DNA of 64,000 nt from Vitellaria paradoxa (lineage: Eukaryota; Streptophyta; Magnoliopsida; Ericales; Sapotaceae), in the NCBI GenBank assembly GCA_019916065.1, contig CM034234.1, positions 9,887,844-9,951,843 of the forward strand, given 5' to 3'. Shown here piece by piece: positions 25,689 through 37,796 of this stretch. Numbering within the stretch: position 1 is the stretch's first letter; each line of letters starts with the position of its first letter. The position numbers and the translations under genes are program-made. The notes below the pieces were generated by a model that worked only from the letters and a program-made list of their open reading frames with translations, did not search any database and was not told the DNA's origin.

Positions 25689-26476
25689 CGCGCGAATATG
25701 GAGAGCGTTTGATTAGCTAAAAAAATGCAGTAAAAGTACAAAAATTTAATATAAAAATGATATATAGCAAAATTTAATTGGAAGATAGTACAAAAAGTTA
25801 GTGAGTTTTGATTAGTTTTGCTTAATCAAACACTCTCGTATTGGCTTTCATGGATACATAACTTATCACGGGGTTGATAGTGAATTTGGTTTTGCACGAT
25901 CAGTTATAGTATAATTGTGCTGGAAATGATCTTATATTAATACATAAATCATGTTTAGATAAGGTCTAAACATCCTATTTTATTGAGTTTGTAAATTGTT
26001 GGATCAAAGTCGGGTGGTTCATAATAATAAAAGTAAGTTTAAATTTTAAGCAAACATTTGTAAGTTTACTTTTATTTTGAACTGCCTGATTTTGATCTAA
26101 TAGTTTACAAATTCGGTATAACGGAACTAATATCACAAGTAATGTTAATCTCTCTTTTTTTTAGGTATAAATGAACTGAATTATATGACTTAGTCTATCG
26201 AGTTGTTACAGCTTTCTTTTTTTTAATAATTTAATTAGTTTATAATTTATAGATTTATTTCGAAAACTTACCTTGTAAATAGAGACACAAAAGCCTCTAA
26301 TTCAAAAATTTTGATTAAAAATAATCTTATTTTTAAAATTAACTTGAAACTTACTTTATAAAACGGGATTTACAGGACACCATTCGAACGCAGAGGCGCG
26401 AGGTCCTCTAATTTTATTTTTAATTTTTTTTCTTTCATAAATCTACGCTGGAAACAAAGTTTGAATTTCAATTATA

Positions 26477-26883
26477 AGGGTGTCTGATGCGATAAAAAAT
26501 AAAGAAAAATATGATATGTGTAATTTTTGACGTTTAGTGCGTAACCATCGAATCATATTTTTTAAAGATAAATAGTAAAATTTTTTACTTTTGCATGAGT
26601 TTTTTTGGAGAGAAAAATCGTTGGAACTATTTTTTAATTTATCGGAACGGTTTTATGTTACGATTTATTGAAATATGTGAAAATTTTTAAAATTTGTAAA
26701 AAAATTATTGGGGTTTGTAGAATGTTATTAGAATTTATAAAAAATTTATTGGGGTTTATAACAAGTGGTTGGGATATATAAATATATATAAATTTATAAT
26801 TGTTTTACAAAGTACGAGAAGTACAAAATGTGTTAGAGATTTTTAGAATTTTTCAACTATTTTCATCATACCAAACGAGCCCA
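26477..26883 (-). repeat. 400-bp dispersed element, family C, copy 2 (inverted)
   Basis: Reverse-complement counterpart of 17812-18208. Landmarks in + reading: GGAGAGAAAAATCGTTGGAA, TTATTGGGGTTTGTAGAATG, TTACAAAGTACGAGAAGTAC, and the end TTTTCATCATACCAAACGAG. No coding capacity. Confidence 0.75.
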
Positions 26884-27107
26884 ACATCTTAGAACTTTGT
26901 TTAAATTATGTGCTAAATAAATGAAAATAAATAAAAACAAAACTGTCATATCTCTATTTGTTTAATTCCTAAATAAAAGAGAAAAATTATAAAAAAATAT
27001 ATCAAATTATATACATATTTTTCTTCTTGCCATGATAATGCTATAATAACTATTTTATCATTTTTTATTTAGAAATCAATTAAAAGTTTTTTCTTTACAG
27101 TTTAGGA

Positions 27108-28620
27108 CCCATTTAATAAAATTGTCAGTTTTTTGTTTTTGTGCTCAGTTTTATATTCAGTTTTCAGTTTTTATATTCATTTTTTAATTTTTCGTTTTCA
27201 TTTACATTGTAAAAAAAAAAAAAAAAACTTGAAAATACATTTAGTAACGATAAGTGTTATTTAGTAGTTACAGTTATTAATTAATTAAATTAAATAAATA
27301 TAATTATTTTAATTATTAAAAATAATTTAATTAAATAAAAATAAAATATATTACACATAATTTATTATAATTATTTAAAAATTGAATAAAATATATTTCT
27401 TGTTAATTAAAGCAATTAATATAATTAACTTAAATTAATTGATTTAATTAATTAATTATTTAAATTTAATTTAATTATGCTAATTAGATTATTTTGTCAA
27501 AATAATTTGATTCAATAAAAATAAAATATATTCAGTATAATTAAATTATATTATTTATTAAAAATAATTTATATTAAATTTTTTTATATTAATTTAATTA
27601 ATTTAAATTTAATTAATTAATTAAATATAATTGTATAATTAATTAATTTAAATTAATTAAAGGTATTTATTTTAATTATATTTATTAAAAATAATTTAAT
27701 TCAATAAAAATAAAATATATTAAATATTATTTATTATATTATTTATTAAAAATAATTTAATAAAATAACTTTATATTGATTTAACAAATTAAATTCAATT
27801 ATAATTACTATAATTTAGTTAATTAATATATTTAATATAATTTACGTAATTAATATATTTAATATATAATTTAATATATTAAATTAATTATTGATAAAAT
27901 TATTTATTAGTTAAATTATATTTAATATATTTTCACATAAACAAAAATAATATATTATTAATTTAACATATTAACATATTTTATATATCAGTTAAATATT
28001 TTTATATTAAATAATAATATATTTGGCGGTGACCAAAAATGAGTGGAAGATAGCGATGACAGTGGCCAGATATTAGTGACAACTAGTGGACGATGATAAT
28101 TGATGGTTGTAATTGGTAGTAGTTGTATAAGAAATTAAAAACTGAAAATAAAAATTTGAAAAAAAGACTCTTTTTATATTTTCATAATTTTTAAAAATTT
28201 TGAAAATAATTTTCATTCTTTTAAAAATTGAAAACTGAAAATAAATTTATCAAATGAGTTTTTATGTTCAGTTATAAAAAAAATGAAAACAAAAACAGAA
28301 AATTAAAAATTTAATTTATTTTTCTATTTTATATTTTATATTTTCATTTTATGTTTTAAAATTTTCAAAATAAAAAAATAAAAAATACTCTGTTTTTATT
28401 ATTTGAAAATTTTTCTTATTTTGAATTGAAAACGTTCAAGATAACTTTTTTTTATTATTTTTCATTTTATATGTAAGTTCATTTTCTATTTTTTAAAATA
28501 AATTTTAAAAATAGAAGTAACCAAATCTATTTTAATTTTTTTTATTTTTATAAATATAAAATAAAAAATAAGTTAAAAACAGAAAATAAAAAATAAAAAA
28601 AACAAATCAAAATGAGCCCC
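27108..28620. repeat. AT-rich TIR element with adjacent foldback
   Basis: Outer element about 27108-28262. Left end GGACCCATTTAATAAAATTG then CAGTTTT; right end, reverse-complemented, AACTCATTTGATAAATTTAT then TTTCAGTTTT. The interior is AATTAA-type sequence plus a short non-AT island (28020-28130). A second foldback of family E type fills 28290-28620, ending AACAAATCAAAATGAGCCCC. Probably non-autonomous DNA elements. Confidence 0.5.
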
Positions 28621-28699
28621 GGTCGCTAAACGGGGCCTTTACAAAATCAAAGGGACTGAATCGAATTGCATTTCTTTTCGCATTTCCTCGCGGCAATTG

Positions 28700-30465
28700 A
28701 TGCTCGACTTGAACGAGGAGGGAACCGAGATAGTAAGTGGGTGACAGATCTCATCGCTGTTCTCTCTGTCTGGATCTCTCTGAAATAAATTGAAGCCGTT
28801 TGTTGGTGAGTTTCTTGGAACTTAATCTTGATGTTATGATAAAATGTGTGTTTTAATAGGATTGTATATGTGAGCGCGCGCGTATGTTCTTCCCAGCAGT
28901 CACGTCAATTTGCAAGCTAAAATATGGCTATATCAATTGCATTTTCGAATATATGATATATTTATTGCTGTAATGTTGGTTGATACGGATATTAGATGCT
29001 CTTATATGAGCTTGGGAGGCAAGGTGTTCGATGAAATGCCTCAATGAAACGTATTTCCTGAATTCTACGATAGTGGATTTCTTGCAAAACAAGTTGTGTG
29101 ATCCAGCGCTTGGACATTTTATGAAAATTATTAGAGTTCTCTCTTTTTTCTTTCTTTCATTCCCCTCCCCCCCAATGCATTGGTAAATAGAGTATAGATG
29201 ATTTGGAGGAGGAGAGAGAGAGAGAGAGAGAAATTTTAGTTCCAGAGTTTGTCAGATGGACTAAGTAGACGTGAAGCTTGATTTTTGTAGATGGATGATA
29301 CCCTGACTCATTATATGGCTTCAAACTTGGCCTTTTGTTTTCTGTACATGCTTGAATTTATGCAATTATAACTTCTCAATATTTTCCTGAATGGCTGTTT
29401 GCATAAATTAGTGATGTATTCCCTTCCCTGAATTGTTATGCTCGTGGTGTTAGTGGTTCTTTTTAATTGCTTTGTATAATCTCGTTATGGTTAGTTATAA
29501 CCTTATATTAGCAACACTGTAAGTTTACTTAGAGACGTGTACATATTTTTTTTGTTTTTTTGCTTTCATTTCTCCTAGTTATTTTTAAAGCTCCTGTCAC
29601 TTGAAATCCTTTTGACAGTATTTATTACTATTCTTTTGCAATTGCTATAAAATTTAGTTTAGTGGTAATATCATTTTCTTATAGAAGATCATATTCACTT
29701 AGTTCTTCTATTCAGATTGGAGATCATGAATGTTCATAATTCAATTTCTATACTGATAATACTGTTAATGTATGCCTATAGGGGAGTCTCTTCTTCTTTA
29801 CTAATAAATGCATCTGTTGCATGCGTAATCTGTTTACATTTAAGCCTTGTAGATCTAATTAATTTTTCCCCACATTTTTCCTTATATTTATCTTGTCAAT
29901 AATGCTAAATTCTGTTATTTATTTATTTATTTTTGTAACTAAAAATTCAGATTTATTAGCTGAATTCTGTTCTTCATAAACACTCATCCAGGGAAGAGGG
30001 GAAGAACCCAGGGGGGTTGTTTCCTCCCCACAATGAGATTAGTGATTGGATGGTCCTTTTCCTTATGTTCATTAAAAGGAAGGAAAATGGGAATGCTAAG
30101 AGGGATGGAATAAACATCCTATGGACTGGATTGTGGGTGGCTTTCTTGTTTGGTTGAGTGAAACTGGAAAGGGAAGTAGAAGGAATGAAATTGGGGAATG
30201 AAATTGGTACTATGTTGTTTTATGATTTGCATTAAGAAAGCGTAACCAACTTTTGAGTTGCAAAATAATTAAATTTGTTTTTGTAAAAATACACATTGCT
30301 CTTTCCCTCTTCTTTTCCACCTGCTGATATTTGGCAAAGGATTTCTGGTGTTCATGGAGATAAATGATGGTTGCATTGATGGAGTATAGCTGGTCTGGAG
30401 ATAATGATAGTTGCATTGGTGGAGTATAGCTGGCCTTTTGTTTAATATTATCAGTTCCATTGCAG
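28700..30465 (+). other. PIGA 5' UTR exon and first intron (inferred)
   Basis: The coding exon of PIGA begins after an acceptor (TTGCAG at 30460-30465), so an untranslated first exon must lie upstream. The best candidate ends at 28805 with donor GTGAGT at 28806, preceded by a pyrimidine-rich leader (CTCATCGCTGTTCTCTCTG). The intervening intron contains a (GA)n run at about 29215-29231 and a 41-bp tandem duplication at 30356-30436. Confidence 0.5.
30356..30436. repeat. 41-bp tandem duplication in PIGA intron 1
   Basis: GGAGATAAATGATGGTTGCA... at 30356 and GGAGATAATGATAGTTGCAT... at 30397; both contain GGAGTATAGCTGG. It ends 30 bp before the acceptor of the first coding exon. Confidence 0.8.
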
Positions 30466-30473
30466 GTGTTTTG

Positions 30474-33400
30474 ATGTTAGATATGGATGGCAGGCTGAAA
30501 CATAGAATTTTGATGGTGTCTGACTTTTTCTATCCCAATTTTGGTGGTGTGGAGAATCACATCTATTATCTATCACAGTGCTTGCTTAAGCTTGGCCACA
30601 AGGTACACATTCAGTTTTTCATTTAACTATGCTTTTGCTAGCTTTTTCTACTGAATAGTCTTGTAAGCAAGTATCCTATCGGTTTGGGAAAAACTTACCC
30701 TAACCATAAACTATAAACCTACATTTTTCATCTCCACGTTAGCAAAAAAAACTTCAATTTAGAGTGTGATAATAATCGGACTGCTCTTAATCTTTGTTGA
30801 CCTTGACTTCTGCTTTGCATGACTAACTAGAAAGATTTTTCAAGCCAACAGGTGATTTTTATATGAGATATGTGCGGTAAAAAGCGAGGAGTGAGGACTG
30901 TAAGCATAATAACTCTTTAACACATTGTGTGATTGGATCCTACCCTTTTAACTGCCTTTTCTTTTATCTCATAGTCATCCTCACACAAATCGGATAATTG
31001 TTGAACTGTTGGTCTGGCAGAGGCATCATATTCATGTCTAGTGTACTCTTTTGGTTGTTGGTTAAAGGAACATGGTTTTATGATCGTTCAGGTTGTGGTA
31101 ATGACTCATGCTTATGGAAAACGTTCTGGGGTGAGGTATATGACAGGTGGCCTAAAGGTCTACTATATACCATGGAAACCATTTCTTATGCAGAACACAC
31201 TGCCCACAATTTATGGGACACTTCCAATAATGAGGACAATCCTCATTCGGGAAAAGATATCGTTGGTGCATGGACATCAAGCTTTCTCAACACTTTGTCA
31301 TGAAGCTTTGATGCATGCACGCACTATGGGTTACAATGTTGTATTTACTGATCATTCGCTTTACGGTTTCGCTGATGCGGGTAGCATTCACATGAACAAA
31401 GTACTGCAATTTACCCTAGCAGATGTGAGTCAGGCCATTTGCGTTTCACACACAAGTAAGGAAAACACAGTTCTAAGGTCAGGGCTGCCGCCAGAGAAGG
31501 TTTTTGTAATACCAAATGCTGTTGACACAGCCATGTTCAAGCCAGCTCCAGAACGACTCAGCAGTGATGAAATTGTTATAGTTGTGATAAGTAGATTGGT
31601 TTATCGGAAAGGAGCAGATCTGCTTGTTGAAGTAATCCCTGAAGTATGCCGTTTACATTCCAATGTGAGTGATGTAGGCCATTGTAGTGAGTGTTTAAAT
31701 TTTGATTCCCTTAACCTATCCTGAGCCTATGATGGTTTTTTTCCTTTCTTAGAAGTGGTTATCTTGAATTATGTTTCAAGTCCACATGCATGGTGCACAA
31801 TTGTTCTTTGCTTGTTTGCCAAAAGTGGGCATGCTGCCATTACGTTATACCAGACAAAACAAACCAAGAATTTATGGTACTTATGCATGACCATCATCTG
31901 TATTTCCTTCATGTGAAGTGCTATGTTGATCACTTAATTTATTCTTGGTGTTCAAGTCAACATTTCTTGTATGTCAGTCATGATAAATAATTTAGTTAAT
32001 GTTTGAATAAGTCAAGCTGTTCATTGAGTTATTTGCTTATACAACACTAGCATGTTTGATACTATGATGATATTAGCATAGTTGTGTAGTTTATCTTTTC
32101 TTCATCTGGACATCGTTTTAGTGATGAGCTACCCTTGTTGGCCCCCAAGGATTTACCTCCTTTTGAGGGGAGGACATCATTGTCAATTCCAATGGATAGT
32201 TTGTGCAGTCAATATTTTTTATATTATTAGCATAATTCTTTGTACTAATGGTGTACCTGGGCATCCTTTTAGTAACGAGCTACCCTGGCTGGGCAAAGGA
32301 TTAAATCCATTAATAGTGTTAATCTCAATACAATATTAGTTTCTTTTTATCTTGTCCTTTTTTTGTTCTTGTAAATAATTTGCAATATTTTATGAATGTT
32401 GATGCCAACTTGTAATATTATATATATATATATATATGAGTTGTGTGTGACGTTGGGGGTCGTGGGTTTGAACCCTGAAAACAGTCTTTCTGTTGCTGGA
32501 GGGAAGGCAGAGTACATTTGACCCTCCTTAGACCCCCATAATGCTGGAGCCTTGTGCTTTGAGTTGCTCTTTTTAGCTATGTTTCCATCTGTTTTGGATT
32601 GAACTAGCTCATCTAGAAGCATGTGTTAAGGTTCGTTTCATTGTTGGAGGAGATGGGCCTAAAAGGGTGAGGCTGGAAGAGATGAGGGAAAAGCATTCTC
32701 TTCAGGATCGTGTGGAAATGTTAGGTGCTGTTCCGCATGCCAAAGTAAGGTCTGTACTGATCTCAGGCCATATATTCTTAAACAGGTATAGTGGTTTATA
32801 CTATTAATCTGCTAGATTTATATATGTTTTTTTCCTTAAAAAAAAAAGTTTCTGTAGCTTGAACTAATTGCTTGAAATTTTACCAACCTTCTGAGAAGTT
32901 ATGATTATTTGATCAATAAAAGTAGCACACAGCAAAAGTCAAACTTTATTTATTTTTATAGAAATAGAATATGTAAGTAAATTATAGGAGCGCACACACT
33001 AATAGTTCTCTACTTCCGTAATCTGTACTGAGGAAGATTAAAAAAAGAGAGAAAAGGGGGGGGGGGGAAGCAAAGTTCAAACTTGCATTGTGAAGCACCT
33101 AGAAAGCCTTTTTTTTTACCAAAAAAGTGATTCATGTTCAAGTCTCACTGATTTCACTATATATATTAAAAAAAAAAGGTCTATGAAAATTTTGTCTTTC
33201 AATTAGAAGGAAGTCTAAAGGGAATTGAGAGTGTCTTCTGTTTGATTCTGTCTTTTATTTCTCTACGCTTTGAACTTGCATGATCATAACCTTACAACCA
33301 TTTAGGTTGCTAAATTGATTATGTAGTGAAACAATACACTCTCAGTCTAAAGAAAGAAAGAGAAAGGTCAGAGTGACTGTATATTGATAATTCCAAGGTA

Positions 33401-35689
33401 CATTAATAAACTGCAATTAATAATTTCTAAATAATTCCAAGGTAGGAGGATCTTGTGCCTCACAGGATCCCCCCCCCCCCCCCCAAAACAAGAACCTTGC
33501 TTTATATCTAGAAACACTGATGTGATTTTGCATCCCTTGCTGTAGTCTGGGCCTTAAAAATTGTTGTATGACCTCAAGTGAGGGTAATATTTTCCCTAGT
33601 AATGTGAGTTTAAGCACAAATATTGCAGATCTGCATCTCTACAAAATTACAACGTGCACAGAAATATTTTTTTGAGTGCTTGTGACTTTACGCGTGCATG
33701 CGTGCGTGCTTGTGTTTATCTGAATAACTTTCTCTTGATTTTTCATTTCTATTTTTGCAGTTCTTTAACAGAAGCATTTTGCATAGCAATATTGGAGGCT
33801 GCAAGTTGTGGATTATTAACAGTTAGTACACGTGTGGGAGGCGTCCCAGAGGCATGGATCATGAGACATTTTCTCTTCACCTGGTTAATTTGATAATGTC
33901 TTCCCTTTTTTGTGTCCTTAACTGAATGGAAATGAGCTAAGTCTGCTGCAGTGACAAATTTTTGAAAATTCTTGGATGACATTTTGTCTTTTCATGTTTC
34001 TTTCTGATCTGCCTCATCAGGTTCTACCAGAAGATATGATTGTTTTAGCAGAACCTGATCCCACTGATATGGTACAAGCAATCGAGAAGGCAATTTCCAT
34101 GCTTCCCAAAGTTGATCCACAAGCTATGCATCTTCGTGTGAGTGGATTTTTTTGGAACATACACAGTTTTTCGTAACATGTGCTACTCAATTGTGTTTGA
34201 CTCCTATACTTATTTCCAGATGAAAAAATTGTATAGTTGGCATGATGTTGCCAAAAGGACAGAGGTTGTCTATGACCGTGCTTTGAGATGCTCTAATCAA
34301 AATCTCCTAGAACGACTTTCACGGTATGAGAAACAAATCCATATTTTCGTTATTTCTTATTTGCCAAACTGTGGCTTGGGGCAGGAGTCCCTTAAGATGG
34401 GCTTGTATTGTGATTTGTAAACCATCTCTCACTGTGTCTATACTTATATTTCTATCAAAAAAAAAAAAAAAAACTCCAGTTTTTATACATTGATCCTCAG
34501 TACATTGCTCTTATGATGCTGTTAGGAATAGGAACTTAACATGGCCTATGTCAAAATTTTCTGAGGCCTTCTCATGTCATTGGTTTACTTTAAGCTTCTT
34601 AAGTTGTCAGGTAAACTGGCACACTTAAATCTGGAAGTACATTTTTGGGCTAACTTCATGAGATAGCGTTTGGCCATTAGTTAGCAGTTTTCTTTTCTGT
34701 TCATTAAAATTTTCTAAAATCTGTATTGACCCAGCCAGTTGAACCAACAAACACATGACCCCGTCTAAAAAAGGGTCTGGTTCATAGTTCAGACGCATTA
34801 TAACAAAAAAACTGACTTCAACCGCCAAATACCGTGGTTGAAAGTTTGAAAACGTGACCTGTTCAATCCCTTTGTGGCTCATTGGAACTGGCCATTTCAA
34901 CAATCTTTATAAATTGTAACTTTTTCTCTAGTTGTTTCTATTTTTGTTAAAGTAAAACCATGATAAGTTCTCAATACATTTATAACGTTATTATTTAATT
35001 GTTTACGTAATACTTAAATTTTTTAGTTAAGAAGAAATTTATAACTATTAATGGCTTTATGAAAATAAAGAATTGGCATTAGAAAAAATATATTGAACAA
35101 ATATTAGATTTTAAGCTAATTTTTTATTATGTTAATATTTAATTTTATTTATGTTTTATATTTATCTATTTATAACATATTTATGACTTCACGGTTTGAT
35201 TCCAGTTGAACCATTAACCATTGACACGGTCATTTTTCCGGTTTACCTGACAATCCGGGTGTCAAAACAACTTTAATAGGCTACACGGGTTGTCAATCAC
35301 AATCAGGGGCAAATTTCCGAATATACTTTTTCCAGCCTTATTTGATGATACTATTCTCAACATTTCTGTTGGAGAAAAAGCTGCATAAGCATGCAATGGC
35401 GATTTTAGGGTCGGCTAACCGTGTGATGTGCGATTAGGTACCTCACTTGCGGGGCTTGGGCAGGCAAGCTTTTTTGCTTGGTCATGATCATTGACTTCTT
35501 GTTATGGCATCTGTTGCAACTTTTGCAGGTAAAAATATGTTTTGTTTCTGAAATTTGCCCCTGAGATATTCGATCGGTCTTCTGTGTGATATTCTAACAT
35601 CGTAATTATCTGCTTGCAATTTCCATCAGCCTGCTGTGGATATCGAGGAGGTACCTGATCTCACTCTACCACATCAACATGAGAAGTGA
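30474..35689 (+). CDS. PIGA: PIG-A, GPI N-acetylglucosaminyltransferase catalytic subunit
   Basis: Transfers GlcNAc from UDP-GlcNAc to phosphatidylinositol on the cytosolic face of the ER, the first step of GPI-anchor synthesis (SETH2 in Arabidopsis). Coding exons: 30474-30602, 31092-31664, 32631-32785, 33761-33851, 34021-34137, 34220-34323, 35438-35528, 35630-35689; 439 aa, close to the plant norm. GT4 GT-B fold: N-terminal [75 protein letters not shown], then the E-x7-E region [15 protein letters not shown] (about 291-299) and [13 protein letters not shown] hydrophobic C-terminal anchor ([20 protein letters not shown]) lies at about 401-420. The intron after exon 4 begins GC rather than GT. 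A second in-frame ATG at 30483 is an alternative start. An Au-type SINE lies 55 bp before the third coding exon. Confidence 0.95.
32438..32575 (+). mobile_element. Au-type SINE, 5'-shortened
   Basis: Contains a Pol III B-box-like GGTCGTGGGTTTGAACCCTG, then AAACAGTCTTTCTG, GGAAGGCAGAGTACATTTGA, CCCCCATAATGCTGGAGCCT, and the end TTGAGTTGCTCTTTTT. This is the layout of plant Au SINEs (tRNA-related head, GTACAT, GACCCC, GGGAGC-like, short T-tail). It sits on the sense strand in the PIGA intron before exon 32631, directly after an (AT)n run. The identification is from memory of the Au consensus. Confidence 0.75.
33852..34020 (+). other. GC-AG intron of PIGA
   Basis: The exon ends CCAGAG, then GCATGG; the acceptor is CTCATCAG before GTTCTACCAG. 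Only this join gives GVPE-VLPED, the invariant PIG-A sequence. A GC donor is the commonest non-canonical plant type. Confidence 0.85.
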
Positions 35690-35842
35690 AGCTTGAGATC
35701 ATTTACAGGATTCAACAGATGGAATCCCTGGGCCACTCATCTTTCTCCTGGGAGTATGTAATAGATATTGGTTGGGTGTTTTGGCTTCATCTTCCAATTT
35801 GATCTTGTATGCCTTTTTCATTCACTATTCTTTTGGTTCATA

Positions 35843-35858
35843 TGGTAAGGGGTGTATG

Positions 35859-35905
<47 letters not shown>

Positions 35906-36139
35906 TGACGGGGGAAATCACCTGTTGAGCCATTCGGACCCACCGAGCTACAAATCCTCAGGGAGACTAGCGCGTTCTACCACCGCATTCCACCACCACG
36001 TTCCACCACTACGGTCCTCCACTTAATTATCTGACTTGCTCAGGAAGGGATTCGAACTCGCAACCTGGGTAGATCACCCAAGTTTTGAGCTCGACTCCTG
36101 CTTCACTAAACCAAGCTAATGGTGGTAAGGGGTGTATGG
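35843..36139 (-). mobile_element. tRNA-derived SINE with perfect 17-bp TSD
   Basis: Flanked by TGGTAAGGGGTGTATGG at 35843-35859 and 36123-36139, a perfect target-site duplication. The body (35860-36122, read on the minus strand) starts with an A-box-like TTAGCTTGGTTTAGTGAAGC, has a B-box GGTTGCGAGTTCGAATCCC, an internal short tandem (GTGGTGGAACGTGGTGGTGG) and ends in a poly(A) of about 44 (poly(T) 35861-35904 on +). Inserted about 150 bp beyond the PIGA stop, antisense to PIGA, possibly in its 3' UTR. No coding content. Confidence 0.9.
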
Positions 36140-37796
36140 TTGGTAAGTCATAGGTGCAAAAATTTCCTTGCCAAAAAAGGTGCATATATATATGTATATA
36201 TATATACACAGAGTTGTATAATTTCGTCCTCATAGTCATATGCATGCCATCGGATGTTTCAGTTTCTAAGTTCTATAGATGAATGATACCTCTATCAGAA
36301 CTCACAAGGTTCGGTCACTATAATGAAGCCATTTTTTTTTTTTTGGATGAACGTGAAGGGTATAAATTATTTATGTATTCAGCTTTATTAACCCATCCTA
36401 TTGCCACTGCCAGTTCAGGTGGTTACAATATTTGTTGTCATAAGATAGTTCTTGTGTTCATTTGGTTGGTACTGGGTATGAGATGAGTGTGAGGTATGCT
36501 TGGAGGTGAGACCGAAGTAAATGGAAAGATAAGAATAATCATATTTGGTATACATCAAGAATAAGCTCGAGAGTAGTAAGTATACATTCGGTAAGTTATA
36601 ATAAATGGTAGAATGGAATGAAAATATGAGCAAGTACTGATGTTTTGCAATGAAAATATGAGTAAGTACTGATGTTATTTTTTTACGAAAATGTAAACAT
36701 TCTAGTAAGACTGCAAATGAGCCAAGCAAAGTATTAGTATTTTTAGGCTTATTTGTTAAGTTAATTAGTGAGCTCGAAATATTGTATTTAAGTTTCTTTG
36801 TTAGATTTATTGATGAGTTTGAGTTAGATATTTACGAGATTGTTAATGAACAAACTTAACAAACACATAAATGAATCTTTTTTTTTTTTTTAAGTTCTAG
36901 AAGTTATAAATTAACAAATGAATAATAACTAATCAAGTTATTAATAAGAAAAGTTAAGTCATTAAAAATTTATAAACAATCTTAGCTAATCTAATTATAA
37001 GTATGTTTGCATACAGTTAAATGAGTTTGTTCATGAATGATAAACGAGTTTGTTTGCAAGTCTTATTAAATTTTCTTTTACTTGAACTTTGAATTACTTA
37101 TATATTGAACTTGAAAAATGTGCTCAATTTTATTTATTTAACTTATCAAATTATCATAAATGAGATTTTCTTGAACTTGTTTGTAAGCAGCTAGTTGAAT
37201 GCTTGATTCATATTACTACCAACAAGGAATAAAAATGAGACTAATTTCGTAAATGTCAATAAATAATTCCTATTATCTTTAGCAATAATAATTTTTTTAC
37301 ATGTTGAGAGAATGAAGAGTAAACCGAGTATAAAATTCTACATTTTAAAAGTATAATCAATTAAGAGAATAAAATGCTTATTCTCATTGGACTCTTATTT
37401 GATCTAACCAAATGTTTAACTGGATTTAAGTAGTAGTAGTAGTTTTGGTGTACCTTATTAAAAAAAAAAAAAAAGGGAAGTTTTGGTGTAGGAATTGCAG
37501 CTAGCCAACTTCCATGGTATCAAATGGATTAAGGAAACCCCCCCCCCCCCCCCAAAATCCAAATAGTCATTACTTGACACCTTCCAAGCAAAAACTGCCA
37601 TAACGCCAGCAAATTTAGAATATATTTTGACTAATCCATAAACGTGTACTTGTATTTCCATCACAATCGGCTCTTGCGATACTGAACCATCCACAGCTCA
37701 TTTTAGTCTGCAAATTTGAAGGGAGTAATTCCCAATGCATCAATGAGTTTATTACACAATCACATACACATATAGGGTGATTAAAACCAGCAAAGA
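36140..37796. other. PIGA to NC-domain convergent intergenic region
   Basis: The two flanking genes converge. AT-rich, with an (AT) tract near 36186-36208 and a C16-A4 tract near 37539-37558. No supportable gene; the 3' UTRs of both neighbours probably use the ends. Confidence 0.6.

Larger units (their letters stand above)
25760..28650. other. Intergenic NSA2-PIGA, repeat-filled
   Basis: No gene seen. Contains family C copy 2 (26477-26883) and a large AT-rich TIR element with a nested foldback (27108-28620), described separately. 25760-26470 is AT-rich without recognisable content. Confidence 0.7.

Noticed and set aside
35980..36110. Functional tRNA gene suggested by the A/B-box motifs
   Set aside because: No cloverleaf; the motifs belong to a SINE with poly(A) and TSD.
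35772..36245. Short frames around 35.8-36.2 kb
   Set aside because: Explained by the SINE, its poly(T) and its target duplication.
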